A stretch of 64,000 nucleotides of DNA from JBGSTR01 sp963707135 (GTDB taxonomy: Bacteria; Pseudomonadota; Gammaproteobacteria; Chromatiales; Chromatiaceae), in the NCBI GenBank assembly GCA_963707135.1, contig CAVPOY010000044.1:248001-312000 (forward strand), written 5' to 3'. The first letter of the stretch is position 1, and each line of letters opens with the position of its first letter. Made by a program: the position numbers and the translations under genes. A model generated the notes under the pieces. That model saw nothing but the letters and a program-made list of their open reading frames with translations. It ran no database searches and was not told the DNA's origin. Of this stretch, positions 10,584 through 19,727 are shown piece after piece.

Positions 10584-11987
10584 CTACAAGTCTCTCACGT
10601 CGACGAAATGGCCGGTAACCGCGGCGGCGGCGGCCATCTCGGGACTGACCAGATGGGTGCGTCCGCCCTGCCCCTGACGGCCCTCGAAATTACGGTTCGA
10701 CGTCGACGCACAACGTTCCCCGGACTCGAGCCGGTCGGCGTTCATCGCCAGACACATCGAGCACCCCGGCTCACGCCACTCGAACCCGGCGTCCCGGAAG
10801 ATCCGGTCCAGACCCTCGGATTCGGCCTGCTCCTTGATCAGGCCGGATCCGGGCACCACCATCGCGAGCTTGATCCCATCGGCGACGCGTCGCCCCTTGA
10901 CCACGGCCGCGGCCGCGCGCAGGTCCTCGATGCGCGAGTTGGTGCAGGAGCCGATAAATACCTTGTCAGGCCGGATATCCGTGATCGCCGTGCCGGGCTC
11001 GAGGCCCATGTAGCGCAGCGCGTGGCGGATGCCGGTGGCCTTGACCGGGTCGGCGATCTCATCGGGATCGGGAAGATTTCCGTCCACCGGCAGCACCATC
11101 TCCGGCGAGGTGCCCCAGGTCACCTGGGGGCGAATGCTCGCGGCGTCGATCCGCACCACCCGGTCGAAGCCGGCCCCTTCGTCGCTGTGCAGGGTGCGCC
11201 AGTAGGCCGCCGCCTGCTCGAAGCGCTCGCCCGCCGGGGCGGAGGGACGGCCCCGCAGATAGTCGATGGTGGTCTCGTCCACGGCAATCAGGCCCGCGCG
11301 GGCGCCGGCCTCTATGGTCATGTTGCAGACCGTCATCCGTCCTTCCATCGACAGGGCGCGGATGGCGTCGCCGCCGAATTCGATGACATGGCCGGTGCCG
11401 CCGGCGGTGCCGATCTCGCCGATGATGGCGAGGACGATGTCCTTGGCGGTGATACCGGGTCCGACCTGCCCATCCACGCTGACTAGCATGGATTTGGATT
11501 TCTTTTGGATCAGGCACTGGGTCGCCAGCACATGCTCGACCTCGGAGGTGCCCACGCCGAACGCCAACGCACCGAAGGCACCATGGGTCGAGGTGTGGCT
11601 GTCGCCGCAGACGATGGTCATGCCGGGTTGGGTGAAACCCTGCTCGGGACCGACCACGTGGACGATGCCCTGGCGCCGGTCACCCATGTCGAACAGCGTG
11701 ATCCCGAGCTCGGCGCAGTTCGCCTCGAGCGTCTCCACTTGAAGGCGCGACACCGGGTCCGCGATGCCCAGATGACGATCGGTCGTCGGGACGTTGTGAT
11801 CCGGCACGGCCAGGTTGGCGTCGATTCGCCAGGGCTTGCGCCCGGCCAGCCGCAAGCCCTCGAATGCCTGCGGCGACGTGACCTCGTGTACCAGTTGACG
11901 GTCGATATAGAGAAGCGCCGTGCCGTGCTCATCGACGCGCACCACGTGCTCATCCCAGAGCTTGTCGTAGAGTGTTTTGCCGCTCAT
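10584..11987 (-). CDS. leuC: 3-isopropylmalate dehydratase large subunit
   Basis: Aconitase-family [4Fe-4S] enzyme that isomerises 2- to 3-isopropylmalate. The 467-residue protein starts [16 protein letters not shown]; the cluster cysteines are visible in FIGSCTNSR and [11 protein letters not shown]. The chosen ATG (11985-11987) has GAGG upstream; the longer open frame to 12302 would overlap the promoter. It heads the leuCDB-asd line and is divergent from the SEC-C gene. Confidence 0.97.
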   Translation of the reverse strand: MSGKTLYDKLWDEHVVRVDEHGTALLYIDRQLVHEVTSPQAFEGLRLAGRKPWRIDANLAVPDHNVPTTDRHLGIADPVSRLQVETLEANCAELGITLFDMGDRRQGIVHVVGPEQGFTQPGMTIVCGDSHTSTHGAFGALAFGVGTSEVEHVLATQCLIQKKSKSMLVSVDGQVGPGITAKDIVLAIIGEIGTAGGTGHVIEFGGDAIRALSMEGRMTVCNMTIEAGARAGLIAVDETTIDYLRGRPSAPAGERFEQAAAYWRTLHSDEGAGFDRVVRIDAASIRPQVTWGTSPEMVLPVDGNLPDPDEIADPVKATGIRHALRYMGLEPGTAITDIRPDKVFIGSCTNSRIEDLRAAAAVVKGRRVADGIKLAMVVPGSGLIKEQAESEGLDRIFRDAGFEWREPGCSMCLAMNADRLESGERCASTSNRNFEGRQGQGGRTHLVSPEMAAAAAVTGHFVDVRDL

Positions 11988-12021
11988 CAGGCGACCTCGG
12001 GGCGGAAAAAGCGAATCGGTA

Positions 12022-12050
12022 AGGATAGACGGGGGCGTGAGCAAACTCAA
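12022..12050 (-). promoter_or_regulatory. Putative sigma70 promoter of leuCDB
   Basis: Read on the minus strand, TTGAGT (12050-12045) and TATCCT (12027-12022) are separated by 17 bases, giving a 5' leader of about 28 bases to the leuC ATG. The leader is too short for a leucine attenuator or riboswitch, so control must act at this promoter or elsewhere. The rest of the 297-base divergent gap shows no other clear element. Confidence 0.5.
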
Positions 12051-12284
12051 TTGCCGGGGCACGGGTACGGGGCGGTGAAAGAAGCGCAGTGACGCGGGTG
12101 CTGCGGTGGCGCTGGTAGTCTCGATCAGGGGTTCGTGCCTGCCGAGGACTGCCCCGTCGCCGGTGCGCGACGCGAAATCGAGCCCATGTTCCGCAGTTTC
12201 CAAGGGTCGCGGCCGCGGGCCGAAAGACTCCGCCGGCGGCCGCGCATGAGGTAGCATCTCGATTTTTCGCCGACGCCCGCCCCG

Positions 12285-14654
12285 ATGCCCGATATCGTCC
12301 AACTCGCCCGAGGCAAGCTCTCGGATCCCATCCTGATGGACTGGGCGCTCGACCGATACCAGAACGCCGCGCGGATTGATCCCGAGCGCCGTCGGACCAT
12401 GGAAGAGGCCTGGTTCGACGACCTCACGCTGCGGCGTTGGCTCGACAACGAGGACCGGGGGCTGACCGCGCGACTGTTCGATCTGCTACCCCCCGAGCGG
12501 TTCAGCGCGCTCGGCGACGCCATCGGCGAGCGCTGGGCTGCCTGGCGCGGGCGGCTCTCGCAGAACGCCGCGCCGATCTTTGCGCGTTGTCGGCCGGCGC
12601 TGGCGGTCGAGTCCTTTTCAGCGGTCGTGGGGCATTTAGGGCGCGACGTCCAAGTGGTCCTCGGTCTACTGCGCTCGCTTTCGCTGCTCCCGAAAACGGA
12701 TGCACGGACTCTTCTCCGGACGGTCGCCGATCGGCTGATGGCGTCCAAGCAGACCGACCCGCTCTCAGCGAACCTGGCGCTGGACGAGCTGATACCGATC
12801 GCCCTGGGTCTGGACCGGGAGGTGGCGATCAGGGTCATCAGAGATCGCCTCAGGCACGCGGAGAACGATCGTGACCTGGAGCGTGTATTTCATGACGTCA
12901 CGATCGGTCTCTTCGGGCTCGGCTTCTATTTTCAGCTCGCGGGCGAGATCCGAGCCGACTCGACGGAGCAGCGGTTCGTGACCCTGTCACCGCTGTTTCA
13001 GCCAGGTACGCCGCTGGCGGAACTCGATCGCTGGAGTGCTGGAAGCGTCACCCTGAACGATATCGGCGCTCTGCTGGATACGCGCCTTGACGAGGACGCC
13101 CGCGCGGTCGTCTCGGCCATGACGACGGAGCTTCAGGCGCACGGACTGGCCGAGCACTGGGAGACCTACGCCGACTTCCTGATCGGCGCCGTCGCCGGGG
13201 CGTGCCGGCGTGAGCCACTGGAGACCCGCGAGCTTGACTTGTCGGAATCGGTGGGCCTCCTGCGCGCGGACCTCTCCGACCTGCCTCACGCCGAGGCCCT
13301 GATTCAGCGGTTACGTGACTTTGACCGGGAAGCGGTAACCGCCGAGCTGGTGGACGCCCTCGAACACGAGCGGCTCACTTTCGGATCAATCCATGTCGCC
13401 GAGGCGATGGGGCGGCTGGGCTGGGAGTCCTTCGCGGCGCCACTGGCCGACGCCATGAATGAGGACGCCGGCGACTACCTGTGCGAGGCGGCGCGGGACG
13501 CGCTGATGCGCGTCGGGGAGAGCGCCCAGAGGCACCTGATCGGCAGCTGGGACCGGCTCGACCTGACCCAGCGGATCTACGGAGTTGCCGTCATTGAAGC
13601 GATCGGTGGAGAACCCGCCGCCGATTTCGCCGTCGAGCGCGCGGACGAACTGCTGGCCGAGGACCCTGAATTCTGGTTCCAGCTGGCCGCCTGTGCCCCG
13701 GACCCACGCCTACTGGCACGTCTCGAGCCACAGCTCCGGCGCAGGCAGGGACCGATCGACGAGACCTTTTACGTGCTCGCGCGCCTTCTCGACGCGGACC
13801 ATTCCGAGCTCGACGCGGTCCGAGAGCGCGTGAGCAAGCGGCGCGCCGACGCCCGGGCGCGCCTCGCGGCGTTCGACCAGGGGACCTGGTTCCGCGACAC
13901 CCTGCCGCTCGCATTGCGCTGCCCCGCCTGCGGCGACGTGAACCAGTACGATGTCCACAGTGTCATCATCGACCCGAAGGACACCCGCGCGGGCCCGGTG
14001 ATCGGCGAAGACCTGACGTGCGCCTCCTGCGGGCGCTGGACCGATCTGGAGCCGACATCGGAGGCGCGCCTGGCGGTTATGGCCGAGCTGATGCGCCTGG
14101 TGATGGACGACAGCGAGGGGCTTGCGGGACAGAGCAGGGTGCTGTCCCGGGCGGAGACCTCATTCGGGGGACGGCAAGTGCCAGTCGGCGCGGTCATCAG
14201 GCGCTGCAAGGAGGCGGTATCCGAGCGGCCGGACAGCGTTGCGGATTGGGTGAGGCTAGGCCACTGCTACAGCGAGTCCCTGGGGCGCGACCACGCCGGT
14301 CTCCTGTGTGTGGAGCGCGCGCTGCGCCTCGAGCCGAACGCCATCGAGGCCGTGCTCCAGCAGGCCGAGCTGCTCGCGGCGCAACATCAGGAAGCGGAGG
14401 CCTTTCGCCGCCTCGACGAGGCACTGTCGAGGAAGGAGCACTGGCGTTTCTTCCTCGCCGACGCGACGCCGCCGGCTCAGGTCGCGAGCCGATTTGCCGA
14501 TCTCTACAACCGCCTACTTAGAACCACCGGTCGAACCGACCACGCCGGCGTCCATGGGGCCACGCTGGTCGCCGCGAAAAAGGTCGGTCGCAATGACCTC
14601 TGCCCTTGCGGCAGCGGGAAAAAGTTCAAGAAATGCTGCCTGGCCAATGAGTGA
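12285..14654 (+). CDS. Large uncharacterised protein with central zinc finger and C-terminal SEC-C motif
   Basis: A 789-residue cytoplasmic-type protein with no signal peptide. The first 540 residues are helical, with HEAT-like stretches such as [18 protein letters not shown] followed by [19 protein letters not shown]...CASCG pair about residues 546-590 forms a probable zinc finger. A TPR-like segment ([27 protein letters not shown]) follows. The last 25 residues are a textbook SEC-C zinc motif ([17 protein letters not shown]), the module that binds SecB on SecA and occurs on many unrelated proteins. No enzymatic motif was recognised. The function is unknown; a protein-binding scaffold is an inference. 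Confidence 0.85.
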   Translation: MPDIVQLARGKLSDPILMDWALDRYQNAARIDPERRRTMEEAWFDDLTLRRWLDNEDRGLTARLFDLLPPERFSALGDAIGERWAAWRGRLSQNAAPIFARCRPALAVESFSAVVGHLGRDVQVVLGLLRSLSLLPKTDARTLLRTVADRLMASKQTDPLSANLALDELIPIALGLDREVAIRVIRDRLRHAENDRDLERVFHDVTIGLFGLGFYFQLAGEIRADSTEQRFVTLSPLFQPGTPLAELDRWSAGSVTLNDIGALLDTRLDEDARAVVSAMTTELQAHGLAEHWETYADFLIGAVAGACRREPLETRELDLSESVGLLRADLSDLPHAEALIQRLRDFDREAVTAELVDALEHERLTFGSIHVAEAMGRLGWESFAAPLADAMNEDAGDYLCEAARDALMRVGESAQRHLIGSWDRLDLTQRIYGVAVIEAIGGEPAADFAVERADELLAEDPEFWFQLAACAPDPRLLARLEPQLRRRQGPIDETFYVLARLLDADHSELDAVRERVSKRRADARARLAAFDQGTWFRDTLPLALRCPACGDVNQYDVHSVIIDPKDTRAGPVIGEDLTCASCGRWTDLEPTSEARLAVMAELMRLVMDDSEGLAGQSRVLSRAETSFGGRQVPVGAVIRRCKEAVSERPDSVADWVRLGHCYSESLGRDHAGLLCVERALRLEPNAIEAVLQQAELLAAQHQEAEAFRRLDEALSRKEHWRFFLADATPPAQVASRFADLYNRLLRTTGRTDHAGVHGATLVAAKKVGRNDLCPCGSGKKFKKCCLANE

Positions 14655-14733
14655 CCCGCTCGTTCGCTCATTAGCAGAACGAATGCCGCGTCCACCGCCT
14701 ACCGCGAGTCCAGGAGGTACGTGAGCCCATAAG

Positions 14734-14759
14734 CGAAAGGGCCGCAAGCGGCCCTTTCG
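14734..14759. terminator. Bidirectional hairpin between convergent genes
   Basis: An 11-bp perfect stem (CGAAAGGGCCG / CGGCCCTTTCG) with a CAAG loop lies between the SEC-C gene and the convergent 91-aa gene. Thymine tails are short on both sides, but the stem and its position fit a shared terminator. Confidence 0.7.
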
Positions 14760-14777
14760 TCATCCAGGTGTTGGCGG

Positions 14778-15053
14778 TCAAGCCGCCGTATCGTAAGCCA
14801 CCGGCAACCAGGCCTGAAGCCGCGCAAGCTCCTTGTTCCGGTCGAAGTCGAAGAACCGGCTCAGGACCACGAGCGCCTCGTCAAGGCTCTTGCAGGGCCA
14901 CTCGGTCGTAACCGTATGCCAGTTCCAGTCCTCGACATGGAAACACAACTGCCCGCCCTTTGCCGCGCCCTCGGCATCGAATCGGAGCTTGAAGCCCGTG
15001 CAGGTCTGCGGATCCCACTTGTACCGGATCGCGTTTTCGCTTTCGTCAAACAT
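14778..15053 (-). CDS. Small orphan protein, 91 aa
   Basis: I do not recognise this protein. It starts MFDESENAIRYKWDPQTCTGF, is soluble, rich in aromatic residues (WNWHTVTTEWPC) and has no signal peptide or membrane span. Phe/Trp-rich beta-type sequence is followed by a helical C-terminal half (SLDEALVVLSRFFDF...ARLQAWL). Support for coding comes from codon usage like its neighbours, a terminator just behind it and an AT-rich upstream region at about 15195-15240 that could hold a promoter. No operon partner. Confidence 0.6.
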   Translation of the reverse strand: MFDESENAIRYKWDPQTCTGFKLRFDAEGAAKGGQLCFHVEDWNWHTVTTEWPCKSLDEALVVLSRFFDFDRNKELARLQAWLPVAYDTAA

Positions 15054-15552
15054 GTCTGACCATCTCAGTTTCGTCTGCCCCCGCCCGCCGCGGCCTTATC
15101 CAACCGCCGCGCCGCCCCTTCGCAGATACGGGCAACGGGACACTCTCACTACTTGTTGCCCCATTGCCACGCATTTGCTCCCTACGCAACCAAGTGTAGT
15201 ACAAAAAATAAAATGCAACAGATTACAGAAACGCAACAATTCGGCTGCCCAGGGGTCAGGCTCGAGTTACCACGGCGCGTCATCGACGGACCGGGGGATC
15301 ACCGAAACATCAATGCCCGTGATAGGCTTCGCAGAAAAAGGGGTGCGGACGGCGACGAGCGGCCGTTTACGGCGTCGAACGGCCTGGATGTAACAAAAAA
15401 ACAACAAAGATCCCGATGAGGTCAGCCCCGAGGCCGCCCTTCAACGACGGGCGTCGGCCCCTGGACTCGGCGGGAAATCGTTATTCAGGCGCCCAGTCAA
15501 GTCGACGAACGGTCGATTTTCCGGATAAGCGGTCTAAAGCAATTCGGCGAAA
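15054..15552. other. Intergenic region, 499 bases
   Basis: No gene is supported here. On the minus strand it separates metA from the 91-aa gene. A low-GC patch at about 15195-15240 and an adenine-rich patch at about 15391-15410 (thymine-rich on the minus strand) stand out in otherwise GC-rich DNA; the first is a plausible promoter area for the 91-aa gene. No convincing stem with a thymine tail was found behind metA. Confidence 0.5.
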
Positions 15553-16626
15553 TCAAGCCCAGCCGAGCCCCAGCGGGTCCTCGGGGTCGATATTATCCAT
15601 GAACGGCAGCTTCCGCTGGCTGTGGGTGATCTGGTAGATGAGCCCGATCCAATTGCCGACCACGCCTTCGGCCGTGTCGTGCCAGGTGTTGTCCAGCCGC
15701 GAGACGATCTGGGCCTCCGGAAACTCGGGGGGCTCACGACCCTGGTCGAGGGCCTCCCGGATGCGCTCTTGGTGCTCGTCCAGAATGGCCTTCGACTGTA
15801 GTCTGAAGTAATGCTCCGGGAAAGGCGGGTAGTCTTCGCGGGCGCCTGCCAGGAAGCGCCCCACCTCGCGCTTGTACTCCTTCAGCAACGAGATGGTGTC
15901 GTACTCCGGGTGACCCTGGAACAGCACCAGCCGGAACCCATCGGCGCTGACGGCCAGATGCACGCCCGCCTGCCCGCTCTGGGCAAGCACCCTTAGGCCG
16001 GCCTGATCGAACTGGTCGCGCGTGACCTCGTTGAAGCGTGAATGCGGGACGTCGAACAGGGTGTTCACGGTGCTCACCAGCGGGTGCCGGGGCTCGACGA
16101 CCCGGTGCGGGTAGACACCCCAGCGCTTGTAGCCTAGAGGCTGCCGCCGCTGCCCGTAACGGAACTGGAGCACGGCATGGGTCGCCAGACAGGAGCACAG
16201 CGTCGAGCTGACGTTTTCGCAGGCCCAATCCACCACGTCGATCAGGGGCTCCCAGAAGGGCTCGTTGGCCAGATCCGGGCCCGTAACGTTGGCGCCGGTG
16301 ATTATCAGCCCATCGAGCCCGTCCTCGCGGATGCGCTCGAACGGTTCGTAGTAACGCTCCACGTGCGAACGGGCCTCGGCGGAACGCTCCAGACCGTCGA
16401 GGGTGAAGGGATGCACGTAGAACTGCGCGATCTGGTTGCTCTGGCCGACCAGCCGGAAGAACTGGCGCTCCGTCGCGCCCAGGGCCGCATCCGGCATCAT
16501 GTTCAGCAGCCCGATATGCAGCTCCCGGATGTCCTGATGCAGGGCCCGATCCGGGTCGAGGATGGTCTGGCCCTCGGCGCGCAGGCGCTCGAAGGTGGGC
16601 AGATTACTGTGGGCGACTATGGGCAT
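15553..16626 (-). CDS. metA: Homoserine O-succinyltransferase (MetA family)
   Basis: Acylates homoserine at the start of methionine synthesis. The 357-residue protein is of the MetA (class I glutamine amidotransferase-like) fold: catalytic cysteine in LCSCLATHA (C146), and the HxE pair in LFQGHPEYD (H239, E241). N-terminal LHIGLLNMMPDAALGATERQFFRL is diagnostic. Acyl specificity (succinyl or acetyl) is set by one active-site residue and was not determined here. The C terminus carries an extension of about 40 residues beyond the E. coli length. It lies 63 bases after a P-loop ATPase gene; no SAM riboswitch is present. Confidence 0.95.
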   Translation of the reverse strand: MPIVAHSNLPTFERLRAEGQTILDPDRALHQDIRELHIGLLNMMPDAALGATERQFFRLVGQSNQIAQFYVHPFTLDGLERSAEARSHVERYYEPFERIREDGLDGLIITGANVTGPDLANEPFWEPLIDVVDWACENVSSTLCSCLATHAVLQFRYGQRRQPLGYKRWGVYPHRVVEPRHPLVSTVNTLFDVPHSRFNEVTRDQFDQAGLRVLAQSGQAGVHLAVSADGFRLVLFQGHPEYDTISLLKEYKREVGRFLAGAREDYPPFPEHYFRLQSKAILDEHQERIREALDQGREPPEFPEAQIVSRLDNTWHDTAEGVVGNWIGLIYQITHSQRKLPFMDNIDPEDPLGLGWA

Positions 16627-16689
16627 GGGTCGTGATGTCTTGACCTTATTCTCGATGCGCTTCGCGGTACCTATTCTGCACCGTCGCCC

Positions 16690-17541
16690 TCATAGGTACT
16701 CCGTCCGCGCAATGGCCGACTCCAGCAGGCCGAGAAAATCCTGCTCGTCTCGAATACCGGCGACCTCCTCCGACGACACCGTATAGCCGTGGGGGCGGGC
16801 GATCGCCTCGTACCGGGGCACGCGGGAATGGAAGAGACGCGGGAACACCCAGCGGGTGAAGTCGTCCGGGTCGATCTCGGCAACATACTCCAGCCCCCGG
16901 ACCTGGAGGTAGTCCTTGACCGCCGCGGCCAGAAACTCGGGCCGGTAGTAGAGCGGCTTTGGGTCCGCCTGAGCGCGTTTGATCAGCTTGATCTCGTCCG
17001 CTTCCGGAACCCGGATATAGAGAATCAGGCTGTGCTTGGCGAGCAGATCGATGACCCCCGGCTCGTCGAGCTCGCACAGGCTCCCCCCAACGTCATTGAC
17101 CAGGTTCGCGTAGCCGTAGATCTGCTGGGCCTTGCGCACGAAGTCCGGCAAATCGCACATGGCCTTGATCTCGGCCCCGCGGTACAAGGCCTGCCGACGG
17201 TTGAACTCTGCCAGCGGCAGCCCGCCCAGCTCCGGGTTGCCGAGCTTGCCGACGAAACTGAGCACCGGGCCCAGGTCGTCGACCTTGATGTTGTTGCGGA
17301 TGAAGATCCAGTCCCGGCGCAACAAGTCGCGCAGGAATGGCTCATGCATAGCCTCGGCCTTGATGAGATCGAGGATGTGCTCGTCCAGGTACCGGGTGCC
17401 GATCCGGTAGTCGCCCGAGTAGTGGAACCAGTCGCTGTGTCGAAGCAGCGCGGAAAGGTAGGTCTTGCCGACGCCGGACATGCCCAGCAGGGTCACGCAC
17501 TTGTGCTTCCAGGCGCGAAACTCGTCGACGGTAAATTTCAA
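16690..17541 (-). CDS. P-loop ATPase of unknown function, upstream of metA
   Basis: A 283-residue soluble protein with an N-terminal Walker A motif (GMSGVGKT, residues 20-27) and a kinase-like architecture; LILYIRVPEADEI resembles a strand-loop of nucleotide kinases. The start is a TTG preceded by GAGAGGG; no ATG exists ahead of the P-loop. It precedes metA by 63 bases in the same direction, so co-transcription is likely. The substrate is unknown; ATPase/kinase activity is inferred from the P-loop only. Confidence 0.8.
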   Translation of the reverse strand: MKFTVDEFRAWKHKCVTLLGMSGVGKTYLSALLRHSDWFHYSGDYRIGTRYLDEHILDLIKAEAMHEPFLRDLLRRDWIFIRNNIKVDDLGPVLSFVGKLGNPELGGLPLAEFNRRQALYRGAEIKAMCDLPDFVRKAQQIYGYANLVNDVGGSLCELDEPGVIDLLAKHSLILYIRVPEADEIKLIKRAQADPKPLYYRPEFLAAAVKDYLQVRGLEYVAEIDPDDFTRWVFPRLFHSRVPRYEAIARPHGYTVSSEEVAGIRDEQDFLGLLESAIARTEYL

Positions 17542-17704
17542 GGACAGCCCTCTCCGACCGGTCGCGGCGAACCCCGAGGTATGTGGCCCGGGACGCGCAT
17601 CACCGGGTCCCTATGGGCATTATCAACAGTCAGGCGGCGATGGTACGCGACAGCGCCGGAGCCTGACCAGCGCCGGGCCGGCCGGGCCGCCGGAAGCTGT
17701 GCCG

Positions 17705-19606
17705 TTAGGCCTTTTGGCGCGCCTCCAGAGCCTCCCAGCGCTGGTAGGCGTCTTCGAGCTCGCCCTCGAGGTCAGCCAATCGCCGCTTCGCCCGCGACAC
17801 CGCGGCGCCGTCGCCCTGGTAGAGCGCGGGATCGGCCATCTGGCCGTGCAGATCGGCCTGTTCCTGCTCCAAGGCCTCAATCCGGTTCGGGAGAGCCGCC
17901 AGCTCCCGCCCCTCGTTGTAACTGAGCTTGCTCGCGCGATGCTCCGCCGGGACCCTATCCCGTGTTGGCGTCGCCTGGCCCGGCGTCGGCGGCGGGGCAG
18001 CCGGGGTCGGCACAGGGCGTTGAAGCAGCCAATCCTCGTACCCGCCGACGTATTCCCCAACCCGCCCGTCGCCCTCGAACACCAGGGTCGAGGTGACCAC
18101 GTTGTCCAACAACGCACGGTCGTGCGAGACCAGCAGCAAGGTCCCCTGGAACCCGACCAGGAGGTCCTCCAGCAGCTCGAGTGTTTCGGTGTCCAGATCG
18201 TTGGTCGGCTCGTCCAGCACCAGCAGGTTCGCCGGGCGGGTGAAGAGCTTCGCGAGTAAGAGCCGGTTGCGCTCGCCCCCGGACAGGGCCTTTACCGGCT
18301 GACGGGCCCGATCGGGCGTGAACAGGAACCCCTTCAGGTACGACAGCACATGGCGGCTGGCCCCGTCGACCACGACCCTGTCGCTTCCCCCGGCGACGTT
18401 GTCCTGGACGCTCCGGTCCAGGTCCAGCTGGGCCCTCAGCTGGTCGAAATAGGCGACCTGCAGGTTGGTACCCAGGCGTATCCGTCCGCCCTGTGGCTCG
18501 AGATCCCCGAGCAGCAGCCGCAGCAGCGTGCTCTTGCCGACGCCGTTCGGCCCGATGACCCCCACCTTGTCCCCGCGCAAAATCAGGGTGCTGAAGTCAC
18601 GAACGACGGTCTGCTCGCCCCACCGGTAGAGGACGGACTCCGCCTCCACCACGAGCTTCCCCGAGCGCTCCGCCTCGCTCAGGCGAAGCCGGGCCGCGCC
18701 CTGCGCCTCCATGCGCTGCAGGCGGTCGTCGCGCATCGCCTTTAGCGCCCGCACCCGGCCCTCGTTGCGGGTCCGTCGGGCCTTGATCCCCTGGCGTATC
18801 CAGACCTCCTCCTCGGCCAGCCGGCGGTCGAAGTGCGCGTTCGCCTGGGCCTCGGCGTGGAGGCGCTCCTCGCGGCGGCGGAGGAAATTCGCATAGTCGC
18901 CCGGCCAGTCCGTTACCCGGCCGCGGTCGAGCTCCAGAATCCGGGTCGCCACACGCTGCAGGAATCGTCGATCATGGGTGACGAAGAGCAGTGAGCCGGG
19001 AAAGTCGAGCAGGAATGCCTCGAGCCAGTCGATGGCGTCGATATCCAGATGGTTGGTCGGCTCGTCGAGCAGCAGCAGGTCTGGGTCCGAGACCAGGGCC
19101 CTCGCCAGCAGGACGCGCCGCTGCAGACCGCCTGAGAGTTCCGCAAAGCTGGCGCCGGCGTCTAGGCCGAGTCGTGAGATCACGCGCTGGGTGCGCTGCT
19201 CGATCTCCCACCCGCCGCCGTCCTCGAGCAGCTGCTGAACTCGGGCCAACCGCCCCAGGTCGGTTTCGCCGGTGGTGGCTACAAGTTCGTGGGACAACCG
19301 ATGGTACTCGCCTACCAGTGCGCCGAGCTCGCCGAGGCCTTCGGCGACAAGATCGAAGACGGCCGTGGACCCGCTCTCGGGGATGTCCTGTGCCAGCCGG
19401 GAAATCCTCGCCCCCTGCTCGACTCGCACCTCGCCGGCATCAGGCGGCGTGGTTCCCTCGATGATCCGGAGCAGCGTCGATTTTCCGGCCCCGTTGCGCC
19501 CGATCAGGCAGATGCGCTCGCCCTGCTCAATGGAGAAGGACACCGACTCGAGCAACGGCGGCAGGCCGTAAGAAATTGCAACGGAATCGAGGCTGAGGAG
19601 GGGCAT
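17705..19606 (-). CDS. uup: ABC-F family ATPase, Uup type
   Basis: Soluble tandem-ABC protein acting on the ribosome or on DNA stability rather than in transport. Two nucleotide-binding domains are complete: Walker A GRNGAGKST (about 37) and GPNGVGKST (about 354), signatures LSGGLQRR and LSGGERNR, Walker B LLLLDEPTNHLD and LLVLDEPTNDLD. A charged inter-domain linker (EEVWIRQGIKARRTRNEGR) and a C-terminal coiled coil (about 555-630) match Uup rather than EttA. No membrane segments are present. 633 aa is the usual length. Confidence 0.9.
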   Translation of the reverse strand: MPLLSLDSVAISYGLPPLLESVSFSIEQGERICLIGRNGAGKSTLLRIIEGTTPPDAGEVRVEQGARISRLAQDIPESGSTAVFDLVAEGLGELGALVGEYHRLSHELVATTGETDLGRLARVQQLLEDGGGWEIEQRTQRVISRLGLDAGASFAELSGGLQRRVLLARALVSDPDLLLLDEPTNHLDIDAIDWLEAFLLDFPGSLLFVTHDRRFLQRVATRILELDRGRVTDWPGDYANFLRRREERLHAEAQANAHFDRRLAEEEVWIRQGIKARRTRNEGRVRALKAMRDDRLQRMEAQGAARLRLSEAERSGKLVVEAESVLYRWGEQTVVRDFSTLILRGDKVGVIGPNGVGKSTLLRLLLGDLEPQGGRIRLGTNLQVAYFDQLRAQLDLDRSVQDNVAGGSDRVVVDGASRHVLSYLKGFLFTPDRARQPVKALSGGERNRLLLAKLFTRPANLLVLDEPTNDLDTETLELLEDLLVGFQGTLLLVSHDRALLDNVVTSTLVFEGDGRVGEYVGGYEDWLLQRPVPTPAAPPPTPGQATPTRDRVPAEHRASKLSYNEGRELAALPNRIEALEQEQADLHGQMADPALYQGDGAAVSRAKRRLADLEGELEDAYQRWEALEARQKA

Positions 19607-19727
19607 GCGAGTCGGGATCTGTGATCGAGGACCCCGTGGCGGCGTCCGAGCGCCTGGAGGGGCATCGGCGGCAGGTTAGACCGCAGGGCAGCGACGCACA
19701 AGCCCGGAATCGCGTTGAGCGGCGGGA

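Noticed and set aside
11988..12284. Leucine attenuator or leader peptide ahead of leuC
   Set aside because: The promoter leaves only about 28 bases of leader and no leucine-rich short frame is present.
16627..16689. SAM riboswitch ahead of metA
   Set aside because: The 63-base gap is too short and shows none of the conserved SAM-aptamer helices.
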